Source: Gaeumannomyces sp. JS-464 (Eukaryota > Ascomycota > Sordariomycetes > Magnaporthales > Magnaporthaceae). From it: a stretch of 64,000 bases of DNA. Under the pieces are notes generated by a model. The model was not told where the DNA came from, ran no database searches, and saw only the letters and a list, made by a program, of their open reading frames with translations. Each line of letters begins with the position of its first letter. Position 1 is the first letter of the stretch. The stretch is taken from contig NGZR01000003.1 in the NCBI GenBank assembly GCA_002197995.1, positions 5,394,001 through 5,458,000 on the forward strand, in the 5' to 3' direction. Below are positions 45,861-58,439 of the stretch, piece by piece. Both the position numbers and the translations under genes were made by a program.

Positions 45861-47297
45861 TTACCTGGGGAGCGGCGATGGCACCGTCTTGGTGTTTTCC
45901 TCTGAGTCTGCGTGGTGTGGTGGTATCAGGTTGTACAGAACTCCGATCATAACGGCGGCGGCCGCCGGTCCAAACCACCAGATCCACTGGTCTACATATG
46001 GAGCGAGAACAACACAGGTTAGATATCGTGTTAATAATGAGGTCAACGGGGCACTCCAACAAACCAGAAAAGTCTCCCCTCGCGATTCCACATGCGAAAC
46101 ATCTCGCCGGATTGATCTGCGCACCCGCGTATCCAGGGGCCATCCCACTGGTAGCAAAGGTGACGATACCAAGAGAGACACCAACCAGCAGAGGACCCAG
46201 TCGAGGCCCGAAGAGGGCGGCCTGCCGCGGGTCCAGACCTGCGCCGTAGGCAAGAAAGAGAAGGACGAAGGAGCTGAAGAACTCGTTGAGGAATGCTTGG
46301 CCGTATGTGACGTGGGTCGGGTCAAGAAAGCAGCCCCCTCCAAAGTTCCTGCACCATAGAGACAACAGTTAAGTAACGATAGTCATCCAATATCAAGGGG
46401 CAACGTTTTGGAATTATGACACATGCTCCAAACAAGGTTCTCAAAGCCAAAGGCTTATTGTTCAGAACATCGGAGGTATGGGTTATTATCTTACTTGACC
46501 GAGCGTTCATGGCCCCATACTCCCCGCAGAAGCCCTCCAGCTATCGCGGAGCCGATGGTCTGGGCAATCATATACAGAGTCCCTAGGCCACAAGAGACAA
46601 ATTAGAGTCTTCATCTGCCAAGACAACAGACTAGAGTTAATGAGTCTGAAAGATATCATAAAACAAACCTCTAGCCAGGGGACAGATCCCCGAGAGTATA
46701 GCTGAGAACGTAATGACCTGGTTGAGGTGTCCTCCAGATCCGGCCGCGGTTGCATAGATGAAGGTGGATATCAGGAAGATATTGAAGATACCGATATATC
46801 CGCCTATCTGTGGTGTGCCATAGCTGATGACGGTTGCAGTAAACTGCCCTGATATGAAGACCTGGCAAGTCGTACCGACTAGTTCAAGTATCTAAAACAT
46901 CCAGAAGTGCGATGATTAGAGCGATCTGATCAACTAGTCTTTTAATAGAGAAGAAAAGATACAAGTAAGACGAAATCCAGAGCGCAAAGTCGGTGGTTTC
47001 TTTGGAGGAAAAAAAAACCCCCATTAATCTGGCCCTGTTTCTGCGGGTTTTAGAGTTGTGGGGAGTATATGGTGTTTGAGGGCTGAAAGGACATACCGCG
47101 GCTTTCCATATAGAGATGTCCAGCCAAGATGCTAGAAAGTACTCGCGGTCACTATACCAAGGGAGAAGGCTTCGTTGCGTCGGGCGACCCAGAGGCGCGA
47201 ACGAGCCATCGAACGCGGTGACCGACACCTTGCGACTCATAGGACTGGTAGCCAGGGGTGTGTCCATGGGAGGACTGCGTGAGGTTGACGTATCCAT
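45861..47297 (-). CDS. Aquaporin (MIP family) with NPARC motif, X-intrinsic-protein-like
   Basis: Five exons (47297-47097, 46861-46669, 46582-46495, 46348-46065, 45991-45861) join in phase to 298 residues with no break. Six hydrophobic segments are visible. The first half-helix motif is changed from NPA to NQV (SGGHLNQVITFSA); the second is NPARCF (GAQINPARCFACGIARGDF). A Cys after the second NPA (NPARC) together with an altered first NPA is the mark of X intrinsic proteins, which conduct water and small uncharged solutes. The end DQWIWWFGPAAAAVMIGVLYNL is the last helix. Start at ATG 47297 gives MDTSTSRSPPMDT; an in-frame ATG ten codons later is also possible. The short C-tail is charged and cytosolic. 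Class assignment is inference; family assignment is firm. Confidence 0.88.
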
Positions 47298-49633
47298 CAG
47301 GTACCCGAGAGAACAAATCCGACAGAAGAGGATCTCAGTATTGTTCGGCTGCACAGCGGTAGCTCAGGACAGGGGGACCCCGGGATACTCTCTCGGGGAG
47401 TCGGCCTTCGGCATCAAGAACCAGACTTGTTTAAGTGCTCCATAACGAGGCTCTGAGAAGTTGGAAACAAATTCTTAACGTGTGCTGCGAAGCTAGGGGC
47501 CTGACCCTACTTAATGGGCGCCAAGAAGGAAATATGTAGGCGGAGCATGGGAGTAAAAAGGACACCGAGGTTTCCTGAAAAGGTAGCAGCATAGCTGCGC
47601 GCACCGGAGCGGTGATGGGGATTGACAGTCGGGCGCTGAATAAGAACCACAAATTCATTGAAAGCGCAAAGCATTATGAGGAATTGACAAATCGGCGAGC
47701 GCGCTGCAATTTTGCGGCCCGCCTGCTGACTAGGTTACCATGCAGGACCACGCCGGGAGTGCTCCCGAGGGAATCCATGGATGCGGATGGACCTCGCAGC
47801 TTGGTGGACCAGAGGGCCCCAAAAATGATTGGCGATGCCAAGTCTGGGGCCGCCGCCGCCGCCTGGAGCGGACGACCGACGTGTTGGCCCAGATGGCGGC
47901 GGCCGGATGGTGGCGGTGAGGAGCCTGGCATGGAAAACTGCTATGGCGGCTAAATGACTGTGAGCTTCAAAGGAAAAGAAAGGCAATGTGTAGAAGCAAC
48001 CACAGTCAGTATAGTCAGCGGTCGTATCAGGGCTCACCTAGGGAGCTGGCTGATGGCTGCGTCGTCGCGTCAGACACTCAGGAAACCGCACTTTACACAT
48101 GGCTGTTTCAATATCAGGTCCAGAGAGGTTTCAGCGCGATGCAGGATAGCGTGCTGAAAAGGAGCGTGGCTGCGACTCGTCCAGGGCGCTCAACGGCGCA
48201 GCTGTTTTTCATGTCTCCGCCTGTGCGCCGAGCTGAAAAAAATACTGGGGCGTGGCGAGTTTGTGATGATTGAACGAGGCCAGTGACAAGGACGAAGCTG
48301 AGCAATGGCAGGCAGATAGATGCAGGTGAGAAACGCCAAACGTGTCTTCGACAACTGGCTAGAACTCTCTCATTGGGACAAAAAGGGAGTCTACCAGCCG
48401 AGTTTCGGGCATAATGAATGACGCAGCCAATGGTGAAGAAATGGACGGAAATCGCGCATGCTCCCTTTTATGCAGGGACGACGTTGCCTCCCTCGTTCAG
48501 CCGAACCGGCATACCCTTTGCTCTCTGTCGCACCTTGGACGGGCCGTATCAGATCAGATGGGATCTCGTCCCAGGAAGGCAGCTCGAAACTCGAACCGAC
48601 CATCGAACGGGCGGCGTGTTGGATCGCATCGTCATTTCAGGGCGGTGCTGCTGCCGGCAGCGAGAAAAAGAGAGAAAAAACTCCCCTGCATGCGCTAGCT
48701 CGTATTGGGCTTAATGCACCGTCTGCTTTGGGCGACGGCTAACACTGCGCTGCACGGGACAGGGTGAGCATCGGAGCAAAAAAGAACATGGGTGGAGGCC
48801 CGGAGGGGCCTCTGCCTGCCAATTGGGCGCCATTGAGTTCGGAGCGGGAGCAGGCGCAGCACGGCTGCGCGGCAAGCTTGAGTCCAGGCACAGTCGACTC
48901 GAAACCAGCCCGTTTCCTCTTCCCTTTACCCCAGCAACGCCGACCCTGTCCAGCCGTTTGCCCTGTTTTCCTGCCGCTGCAACATCCCGTCACTCGGCCA
49001 GCCGGCCAGACAGACAGTCCACCTCGATTGTGGCCTTGTTTCTGCTTGCGGCACACGTTCGCTCCCCCTCTTTTGCCTGTTCAAGGATAACGACTCTCGT
49101 TTACTTTTTTGTTTTTCTTGGTCTGCGAAAAGTGTCCTTCGTCGCACGAAAATCTTTCCTCGAAGCGATTGTGTTTTTTTTTTCTTTGTGGTCATTTCCA
49201 CGAAACGATCCCCACACGACAGTTCGCTTCCGCTACCTTCGCCGGTGCTCAGAAATTAAATCCCCCTTTACGAGAGGGGACCCATCTGCTCCATCGTATT
49301 GTTTTGCCGACCGGGCTCTTCCTCGCTCTCTGCCCGAACCCACGTCCCTTCGTCGGCATCGACGTCGTTTTGCGCTCGACGACCACGCAGAAGCCAAACC
49401 GAAGCATCGCGCTGCCCACCGTCGCTGCCTCTCGCTGCCACGACACTCTTAATTGAGCTGTCGACAATCGCGCCGTCCACCAGGCCCCCCTCGCCCTCAT
49501 CGACAATCGTTCCCGACAGTCGTTCCAGGGAGATCCCCGCGCGGATCGTTTTCTCCACACCCGCTCGACCGAAGACCGTCGCGACGCCGTCGATTCAACG
49601 AACCCGCGACCGACGACGCGGGCTGACGAGAAA
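47298..49633. other. Intergenic, about 2.3 kb, divergent
   Basis: Between the aquaporin (-) and CHS7 (+), which diverge. The last 500 bases before 49634 are rich in CT and TCG runs like a long fungal 5' leader; a T-rich tract is at about 49172-49183. No gene recognised. Confidence 0.5.
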
Positions 49634-50811
49634 ATGTCGGGCTTCGGAGACTTCACGCAACTATGCCACACGGCGCCGCTGCCGTTGTGTGCATCAGTTG
49701 GGCCGGTCAACGTGATCAACCAGAGGGTCGGGATTGAGCCCAACTGCTACGCCCGCAGCATCGAGCTGGCAAACACCATAATTTTCCAGGGAGCGACCAG
49801 CGCCATGCACATTGTCGCGCTGTGTATGACGGTCGTGATGGTGCTGCATGTCCGGGGAAAATTCACCGCTGTTGGTACGTGGCGTCTCGCGGACTCTTCG
49901 ACCCCTCTTGCTTCTTCCCTGTTACCTGTCGAGAAGTGACCATAACTAACCGTGCCTCCTTACGATTCTCGCAGGCCGGAAGGAGATCCTGAACTTCTTC
50001 TACCTTTACATGCTCCTCACATTCCTGTCGCTTTGCGTCGATGCCGGTGTCATACCTCCCGGATCGGCCCCATACCCATACTTCGTCGCGATCCAGAACG
50101 GGCTCTCGTCGACTCTGATAACATGTCTGCTTATCAACGGATTCGTCGGCTTCCAGCTGTACGAGGATGGCACGCCGCTGTCGCTGTGGATGATGCGCCT
50201 CTGTTCGCTCGCTGCTTTCGCAATCACCTTCCTCGTCTCCCTTGCGACGTTCAAAAGCTGGGCCGGCCTGAGCCCCACCAACACGATCGGCCTGTTCGTC
50301 GTGCTGTATCTGCTCAACGCCGTCCAGCTCTTTGTTTACGTTGTGCTGCAGATCATGCTTGTGGTTAGGACGCTGCAGGACCGCTGGCCCCTAGGCGACA
50401 TCGCCTTTGGCGTCTTCTTTGTCGTCATTGGCCAGGTGATTCTGTACGCCTTCAGCGCGTCGCTTTGCGAAGCAGTCAGCCACTACATGGACGGATTGTT
50501 CTTTGCGACAACGTGCAACCTGCTTGGTGTCATGATGGTTTACAAGGTATGTTTCTTCTCAATTTCCGGACTTTTTGTACCCTTGCGGAACTTTCGCTGA
50601 CGTCTCGTGCTCGTTATAGTACTGGGACTCTATCACCAAGGAAGACCTGGAATTCTCAGTTGGAACTAGGATGAACAACTGGGAGGTTAAGGACCTTCTT
50701 CCCGAGGAGGAGCGGAGAGGCACCATCTACAACGACGACCCATATGCCCAATCCAGCGGCTACGACCACCCCTACTCCAACTCTCCTGGCCGCTCCTACT
50801 CCAAGTACTAA
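49634..50811 (+). CDS. chs7: Chitin synthase export chaperone CHS7
   Basis: Three exons (49634-49874, 49975-50546, 50620-50811) join in phase to 334 residues, the family's usual size. The N-terminus [20 protein letters not shown] and [19 protein letters not shown] are diagnostic. Seven hydrophobic helices are visible, for example [36 protein letters not shown] and [20 protein letters not shown], followed by [11 protein letters not shown] and a soluble tail with [22 protein letters not shown]7 is an ER membrane protein that allows export of class IV chitin synthase (yeast Chs3) from the ER, so it is needed for chitin in walls and septa. Confidence 0.95.
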
Positions 50812-51304
50812 ACGTCGGGGCTGTTGTTTCTACTCTGCTTTTCTCCTTCGCTTCACATGCCTGGCGCGGGGCCGGGTCGTGTAGAGGGTTTCTCTCCGTC
50901 TCGGAACCTCGCTCAGGTCCGGGCTCCGTGTTACGGGCCCAACAGTTATATCACGCAAGTGTGCCCTCGGACATCAGAGGGCCATGAAAAAATCAGCAAG
51001 ACACTCCTGGCAGGATATGCATGGACGGAGCTATGGGTTCAGGCGTTGGCTTAGTCGTTCTCCTTTACTGGGTTTCCCTGTTTTCCCTTTACTAATTCTT
51101 TCTTTACTGTATGACCCAGGGCCGGATGCCGCCCTAGTAGGAAAGGATCTGGCTTGCTGGATATTTATGCATGCTAGTCTTCGGTTGGAAATACCGGGAA
51201 TTCTGAATAGTGGTAGTTGTATAGCATTATAGAAACCTAATACCTTTGTCGCACAGAAATGCAGTGGTGGAACATGTCCCCTGCCGAAGAGTATCTCGTA
51301 TTTC

Positions 51305-51355
51305 CTACTATGTATGTACCTACGTACCTAGGTAGGTATCTAGGTAGGTACCTAC
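51305..51355. repeat. TACCTAGGTAGGTA-type repeat
   Basis: Imperfect tandem of TACC, TAGG and TACG units with two TAGGTAGGTA blocks, of the same kind as at 44117-44156. Confidence 0.75.
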
Positions 51356-52442
51356 GAATTTTCATTGTGAGCTGACAAGAATGGGCGCACTCGTGTGGGA
51401 ACAACCCCCACGACATCCTTCCACCGGGCTTCAGCAGGCCAATAACGTGCACCAGTCTACGTAGCACGAAGGGAAGAGGGCATATTTCCTCAAAAACATC
51501 TGCAGCCCTGCCGTCTGTTCTTATCGTGTGGTGGTGGCTTGTTGTTGGCCTTGGCGGGCAAAATTGTCGGCTTGAGAGAGGCTGCTTCAGGCGGTGCAAA
51601 AATACCTCGGCGCAGCTATTGAAGTTCCAATCCTGGCTGACTCGATTCCCCCAGTGTGGGTCTAATAAGGAACCCCAGTCGGATCCTTGCTGCTGATGGG
51701 TCTGGTCACTTGGCCCAGTATCGATTCCCAATCTCTCCAGGGCCAAGACGCGCTTTAGTCGAACCAACAGCGGCACAGTGCACCGGACGGGTGGGCGGTC
51801 GTATTTCCGTTGGACTGAGTGGATGGGGTGGAATTCGGGCGACTAGTCTAGCAGGCAGACGTGAAGCCGAGTGGCCCCCTCTCGGAAGTGTTGGCTGGCT
51901 GTTAGGTCCTCGCTCTCCCCGCGACGTGGGTATATCCTGGAATAACGGACCCTGTGATCTCCAGCCAGCCGTGCATTACTATTATGCTCCCCTGTTCTCC
52001 TCTCCCAATCTGATCGTCGCTGCAAACCCCAGGCTTGACGTATCGTCTAGGGGCTACTTTGGCGCTATGTGATACCGCCTTGGAATATTGCCGAGAATCG
52101 ATATACTGTACTTCACGTGGTGCCAGCGGGTTACCAAAGGGAGATAAACTCCTGGCTCGGGGGTGCCACCTTTCCCTCACCTTGCATTCCAGCTGCTCCT
52201 CCGAGTACCAAGCCCGACCGGTGCTGCAGGGCGACCGGGGCGGATGGAATATGCGAGGATCTTTTGCGTGCCCACCCAATGCGGTTGGTTCGCTGACGAA
52301 ATATCAAGCCATTGAATGATGGATGCATGAAAAGGTAGATTTGCAGAGGGAATCAGGGAATAACCAGCGTGTTGCGTGTCCCTACACGGTACAGAGTGCC
52401 TGCCTTTTTTTACCCGCCGGCGGACAACCATCCAAGTTGATC

Positions 52443-52470
52443 AAAAAAAAAAAAAAAAAAAAAAAAAAAA
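52443..52470. repeat. A28 homopolymer
   Basis: Twenty-eight consecutive A in the spacer after CHS7; no gene nearby ends with it. Confidence 0.9.
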
Positions 52471-53452
52471 GCCACACGGAGCTAGACAGAACGGACAGAT
52501 AGCCCATTGTGCACAGTTCAGCTGGCTCGCACGGAGTAGCCTGTTGTTTTGACCCGCATCCTTTGCACAGCCCAGTCTAGCCCAGACCCAAACCCAAGTC
52601 CAAGTGGTGCTGGAAAAAGCGCGCCGAAGTCCTCAACTCTTTTGAGACATGCAGCCAGGAAGGAGACAGGTCGAACGTGCAGCAGCAAAAAAAACGTCCG
52701 ACGTCCTGCCTGGCGGGCGCCTTCCTATTTGTTTTTCTGGGATATTATAATGCCTAAGCTTAATCAATAATTTCGCCTCCTTGCCCACCCGCCTTTTTCT
52801 TATCCCTGCGACACTCGCTGGTTTTTCTTTTTCTGGTGACCGTCCCAACAGCTCAGCTCTTCCTCACGGCGGCGGGAAAAGAAAAAGAAAAAGAAATTTG
52901 AATGGGACGTGCAACAAGGAACAAAAAGGAAGCGAAAACCCAAACCCGACCAAACTTTGTCTGCAGACAAACACAAATTTTGTGGTCGCCTGCACGACCC
53001 GACGACAATTGCGACACGATATTTGGAGAAGAAACCCGACCCTGGCGGGAATCCCGGCGCGCAAAACTGCGACGAGACCACCCACCACAGGCGGGCCACC
53101 AGGCTCGGACGCCAGATCCGACTCGGAGCGAGGGTCGACGTCAGCGTCAGCGAAAGAAAAAAAAAAATAGGAAATAACCCACAGCCCAATAGCGGATCAT
53201 TGCTTGCGACCTTGCGCACGCGAGAGGAAGGAGGACAGACAGCCCACACCATATAGTTGCCTCCCTCGTACTGGTCCGCGGATACCCAAAATATACGACG
53301 ACAAAGCCGACTTGTTTCCGCCGACACCACCCGACTGCGCGAGGTGCAGCCATCAGATCCGAGGCCAAATCCCCGTCAGCAGAGCATCACGGGACAGCCA
53401 CGTCTGTTCTGCATAGATTGATACTTGTTTCCCTTTTTTTGTTCCGCCGCCG

Positions 53453-53477
53453 CCTCCTCCTCCTCCTCCTCCTCCTC
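53453..53477. repeat. (CCT)n microsatellite
   Basis: About eight copies of CCT, followed by a C-rich run, in the presumed leader region of the 54626 gene. Confidence 0.85.
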
Positions 53478-54625
53478 CCCCCGGTTGCGAGCGGAGGGGG
53501 AAAAAGGGTTATCGGAGGGACAGCTGGGGTCACCGCCCAGAGCTGGCGTGTGCAGATTTCGTGGTACGTCGCCGACTCTCAATTAAAATAGCCCCAAGCG
53601 TCTTTTTTCAGCCACCCTCCCTCAGCGTCGCGCCCTGTCTCTGCCAATGTCAAGGGGCGCGAGGGGGATTAAGATTTTTGATTATTCTTATTCTCTTATT
53701 ACACATCGTCAGAATCTCGCCTGGGATCCACGATGGCGCAACCATTGCTGGCCCTGACATTACCCAATCGATCCCCTATATCTGGCAACATCAGTCACCT
53801 TTTTTATTTTGCCTTTTTTTCCCCCCTCTTTCTCTCTTCTCCTCTCCTTTTTTTGTTTTTTCTTCGTCGCAATTCTTCCGCCATCCTTGCTACTCTCTCC
53901 AAATCCGATCACATTGATGGATCCAACGTCACTCCAATTCTATTCTGTTTCTACCCCTGTTCCTCCCTGCGCTTTCTCCATGCATGCACTTTTACCCCCG
54001 TTGCACCTGCCTTCAACCAAACACGCCCAGTCCAAGCGCAAGCGTGTTTTTTCTGGATAGTCGCGGAATTCGCTGCACTATCTCTGCCACGGACTTGCCA
54101 TTGTCCCATTGTCGCTCCCCGTATCCTTTTACACACATTCTATTGCCGCTCCCACTCCTGTCGGCTACCTACTTGCAGAGCGTTCTGTTCTTGCTTGCAC
54201 ATCCCCTTCCCAATTCCATGGCCGGGGTTGTTATCCAATTCATACTCGGTGCACGGACCTCGACTGGTGAAGAGCGCGCAACTGAAGGCGCGTGATCACG
54301 GCGTTGATCAATTTTGTGCAGGGCCATTCTCTGGGCGCGTCTGTCCGCTTATCTCCTTGCTCGCAAACTAATAATATTTTGCGCCGGGTTCTCCAGGGGA
54401 TCTTAGACCAGCTTGCGAGGCGTGGGCTCCCAGTGCATCTCGCGCTGTGGGAGGAGGAATTGAACTGGCAGCGTCCCGTCTGCACCCAGGGGGCTCTGGA
54501 TCAAGACCCGCGGCCAGGCACGAGGCAACGTCACCCTTGATGCCTCTGGCGCTCTGCCATAATCGACCGTCGAGGTCTTAAGGTGTAACGTCAGGCGCGA
54601 GTCCGAGTGTTTAATCGACGACACC

Positions 54626-57381
54626 ATGTCGACTGAAGACGCCGGCGATGTGCCGAACGATTTCGTGTCCATCTTCCGCCGACACCAGGAGCAGGTTGAA
54701 CTCAGACGTAATGCCGAGCAAAAAGACCTGAACGACCGCGAAGCGAAGGAGAAGGCGCCGTACCTGGCCAGGGACGCTGAGCTTCTGCACGAATACAACT
54801 CGCTCCAGTGTCGCATGCGCGAGATTTCCAACCTGAGATTGCAAAATGAGGCCCGGCGGAAGGAGATCGAGAGGAATTACGAGGTCAAGCGCCGCGAGAT
54901 GAGGAAGACGTGGGATTCGGAGGACAAGCAGAGGAAGGAGGTATGGGAGGCTACCATGGCCGCCGCTGAGGCGAACGCGGCTGATGACGACGGCAGCGAG
55001 CTCGCGAAGGGGTGAACGGAACCACCGCCGGCGGGCCTCTAAGTAGTGGGGCGGCTGATGCCAGACCCGCGGGCGAGCCTATGGACACTGATGTGCCTGT
55101 CCGCACGAGGCCAGACCCGGCATCTGCACCCGAGCAGAACAGGGACGGGACAAGTCAGGCCCAGAATGTCGGGCCCAGTCACGGGACTTCTACCACGAAT
55201 TCAACACCTCAGCTCCCGACCGTACCGAATGTCGAGGCACCAGTCGAGGAGGCTGAGGAGGTGTCGACAGGCGGATTCACGGCAGTCAACGCATCCACCT
55301 CGAGGAAGCCCAGCAGGCCAGCGTCAGACGCCGGAACCGAAGAGACCAATGGCGTCGTCAAGGACAAGCCACCTCGTCGGTCCTTGCCGGATGGGAAGCT
55401 GTCGGCACACGTCAGGGAGACCCCGTTTAGGCGGTTCGCCAAATCACCATCGGGCTCCGACGCCGGCACACCCCGAGCGGACGAGTCCGACGCGGGAATC
55501 GGCCAAGGCGATACCGAGGGCCCATCACTTCCCGAGATCACTCGTAGCATATTAGCGCTCCAGCACAACGGCGAGGTATACACCGCGCCTGAGATCATGG
55601 TGGGCGTGCCGGTCCGCAAGATTGACGAGAATGACCCCTACTGGGACCCCAAATGGACACCTCTCGTGCCCAAGATTGAAGAGAGCCTGTCGGTCTGGGA
55701 AGGCAAGTACGAGGCGCACGCCCAAGCCGCGGCGAAGCAGGCTGAAGGCGAGCGGTCCAAGAAGCACGCGCAGTTCCTCGCCAACCGGCAGGTAAACCGT
55801 GGCCGGGCGATTCTGGAGTTTCTGGGCGTGCGCGGGAGCCCGGAGCGCTTTGGTGAGATCAACCCGTACCAGCTCGTGGCAAAGCAGTTCATCAACGCTG
55901 CCTACATCAACTATGACACCATCCACCGGCTTGTGGCCACGCTGGGCGAGCTCAAAAAGTTCAACCTTGACGTCACCCCGCTCGAATGGGTGCGGCCAGC
56001 GGCTTCACGAGATCCAGTCCGAAAATCCGCTCGGCTTCCAGCTGTCCAAGGTGGTCGCGGACCTGTACCACGACCCCAAGCTGCAGGCGCTCCGGTCCAA
56101 GAACGGCTTTGGCAATATAGGGAGGCCGTCGGGCACGGGAGGCAAGAAGTCTCGGGTCTCGAGCTTTGCGCCGTCTCCTTCTTTCACCGTGATAACAGCA
56201 GATATGCCAGGCTCTGTGTCCAAGGCACCACGCGTGGAGAAGCGCAAGGAGCCGCACGAGACACCCAGAGGAACGCCGACCAAGACGAACCCCGTGCCGC
56301 TCCCGGTGCTGATGCCGATGCCGATGCCGATTCCGACATCGACGCCCACGCCCACCGCCGCACCCGCGCCTGCGCCTGCGCCTATCGCGCACATGCACCC
56401 ACCAATACCAATGCAAATGCCATTGCCAATACCTGTGCCGACGTTGATGTCGACACCCGCCCCCAGGGATCCGGGCTTCCTGGGGATGGCCCTGAATCCG
56501 ATCGAGCCTCCCGTACCTCACGCACTACCCGCCCCCTATGAACCCCGTGGCCCCACCAGAGCCGCAACCCGGCGTGGACCACGCTCCATCAGAGGCGGTA
56601 CAGAGCTATAGGGAAGCTATCCGACGCACGCAGGCCGTGGTTGAGGATTTCGAGCGCCGAAACGAGCATACCGTTCCCGCCATAGCAAACAAGAAGCTAC
56701 GACTAGAGAACTCCGTGCCTCTGCACCTCCCGGCACTACCAACCCAGCCATTTAGCGCGGGCTTGCCGACTACGATGATGCGGATGAGCCAGGACGACAC
56801 GTACCACGACGGCTACACGTCGGTGGACAGCTACAGCGGCGACCTGGTGATGCAGGTGGACTGGCGCGTTAGCGTGGTTAAGACGGCGGAGCGGTCGTCG
56901 GGCGCCGACATCACGCAGTACTGGCATTGGGTGGACGCGGCCCAGGTCGACGACGGGTCCGAGGGCAACTTTTTGAGCACCAGGTCCTTAGCGAGGTCAA
57001 GCCGCCCGACTGGGGCGTCTACAAGGACCCGATCAACTTCCACCTGCGCCTGGCCGAGCTGGAGGCCGTCAGCTGGGCGCCGGGCTCGCTGCGCATCGTC
57101 GTCACGACCGTCTCGGTCCCCGGCATCGCGTACCGCGGCGACGTGCTGGCCGAGTTCAAGCGCGAGCGGACTAAGCGCCGGCTGTTGAAGTTTATGAAGA
57201 AGAAGGACATTAGACTCATCAAGACGACTGCGTAAGTCAACGGTCCTCCCGCACATCAGCTAGGCTTTTTGAGGTGCGGTCCATGCCACTAACCTGGGTT
57301 TTGTTTTGTAGTTCATGGATCAACAGCGTCTGGGATAGTGTCAACCCTGTGGTTCTGCCGGGCGACGACTCGGACGAGTAG
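54626..57381 (+). CDS. Large orphan protein with N-terminal coiled coil; four frameshifts
   Basis: Not recognised. Read through the breaks it is about 890 residues. Residues 1-115 are a charged coiled coil (SIFRRHQEQVELRRNAEQ, QNEARRKEIERNYEVKRREM). A disordered stretch follows, then a conserved-looking block: GEVYTAPEIMVGVPVRK, RAILEFLGVRGSPERFGE, QLVAKQFINAAYINYDTIHR, VRQRLHEIQSENPLGFQLSK, LYHDPKLQALRSKNGFGN. A Pro/Met-rich low-complexity zone (PMPMPIPTSTPTP) precedes a folded C-terminus (SYSGDLVMQVDWRVSVV, DPINFHLRLAELEAVSW). One intron (57233-57310) precedes the end WINSVWDSVNPVVLPGDD. Breaks: GGGG at 55009-55012 needs one G more, CC at 55995-55996 one fewer, one near 56510-56540, and T5 at 56970-56974 one T more. 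Nuclear or scaffolding roles are both possible; I claim none. Confidence 0.75.
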
Positions 57382-58439
57382 GCCTCGAACCTGTCGTCAA
57401 GAGGATCGGCAAACGGGGCCCAATATCCGAAGCGAGCCGCTCGATAGTGATCGGGAAGAAGGGTACACACTCGCCGGAGGCACGAACCAGCACGTCGCTT
57501 TATCCACCAGCAGATTTGGCTCCTCGACCTCGGTCGGGTCATCTGGAAGCCCGCTCCTTGTCCTGCCATTGTTTCTCCCAACTCTCTCCCATCCTCCTGT
57601 GGCATTGATATACACGTTGGCCCCTTCCCACAACCCTAGAGCCATTCTTCAACCTAACGGACGAATCGGGGTTTTTGTTGATTGTTTGATCTACCCTCTT
57701 TCTCTCTCCATACATTCTCCTGATTCCTATCCTCCTATATCCTAAGGCCCGCCGACATGCTAAATCGGCGCTGCCGTCCTAACCTTTCTTCTCCTGCGGA
57801 TGGGTACTGGGACTCTATTTGGGGCTCGCGTGAGCCAGTCGTCAGCAACTGGGCAGCTGAACTGAAGAATCCTGTGACATGAGGGTCCGGGACAAAATAT
57901 TCGGGTTTTTGGCCGAGGTAAAGAGAAGCACTCCGCTGTCTGGGATAGTCACTCTTCTTCTCGTTTGTTTGCTAGATTGTAGATATCCTGTCACTCGACT
58001 ACTGTTAGTAAATAGCGCAAGCGAAGGTTTTCTTTTCCTCTTCTTTCTTGTCTTGATCTTTCGCTTCCTTTCTTCTGCATGTAACACTGACATCCATCTT
58101 AGTCTCCTCTTTTGACATTTAGTCAATGGAGCACCAGTGAGCATGTGAAGCAAATTGTGTCGTGAATAAGGGGTAATTCCAAGTAGGCTGCTGATCCAGG
58201 CTAGGCCGTGCTGGCAGGCGGCCGGCAAGGTGGGGCGCATCGCTCCCCACACACGTGCGGGCTTGTGGGACAGGCACAATTCGTAGGGCGGAAGTTGCCG
58301 CATCGCAGCCGCTTGGGGAAAACTCGCTCGGCGATGTAGCACCGAAAAAAAAGCACCACGCGACAGCGCGTCCACGTATCTCGAACCCGCCCATTTTGCC
58401 CTGTGCCGACCCCTGAGCTCCCTAACGGGCACGAGCAAG
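57382..58439. other. Intergenic, tandem spacer
   Basis: 3' region of the 54626 gene and promoter of the ribosomal protein gene. T/C-rich. No gene. Confidence 0.55.

Larger units (their letters stand above)
50812..54625. other. Intergenic, about 3.8 kb; likely long leader of the next gene
   Basis: The longest gene-free stretch. It holds the CCTAGG repeat at 51305-51355, an A28 tract at 52443-52470, a (CCT)n run at 53453-53477, and from about 53560 a CT-rich stretch to 54625 that looks like an extended 5' leader of the gene at 54626. Long open frames there (for example 53733-54371) consist of Pro/Ser/Leu/Phe forced by CT bias. Confidence 0.5.

Noticed and set aside
53733..54371. Plus-strand open frame of 212 codons
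   Set aside because: Amino-acid content (Ser, Pro, Leu, Phe, Cys) follows from CT-rich leader DNA; no domain.
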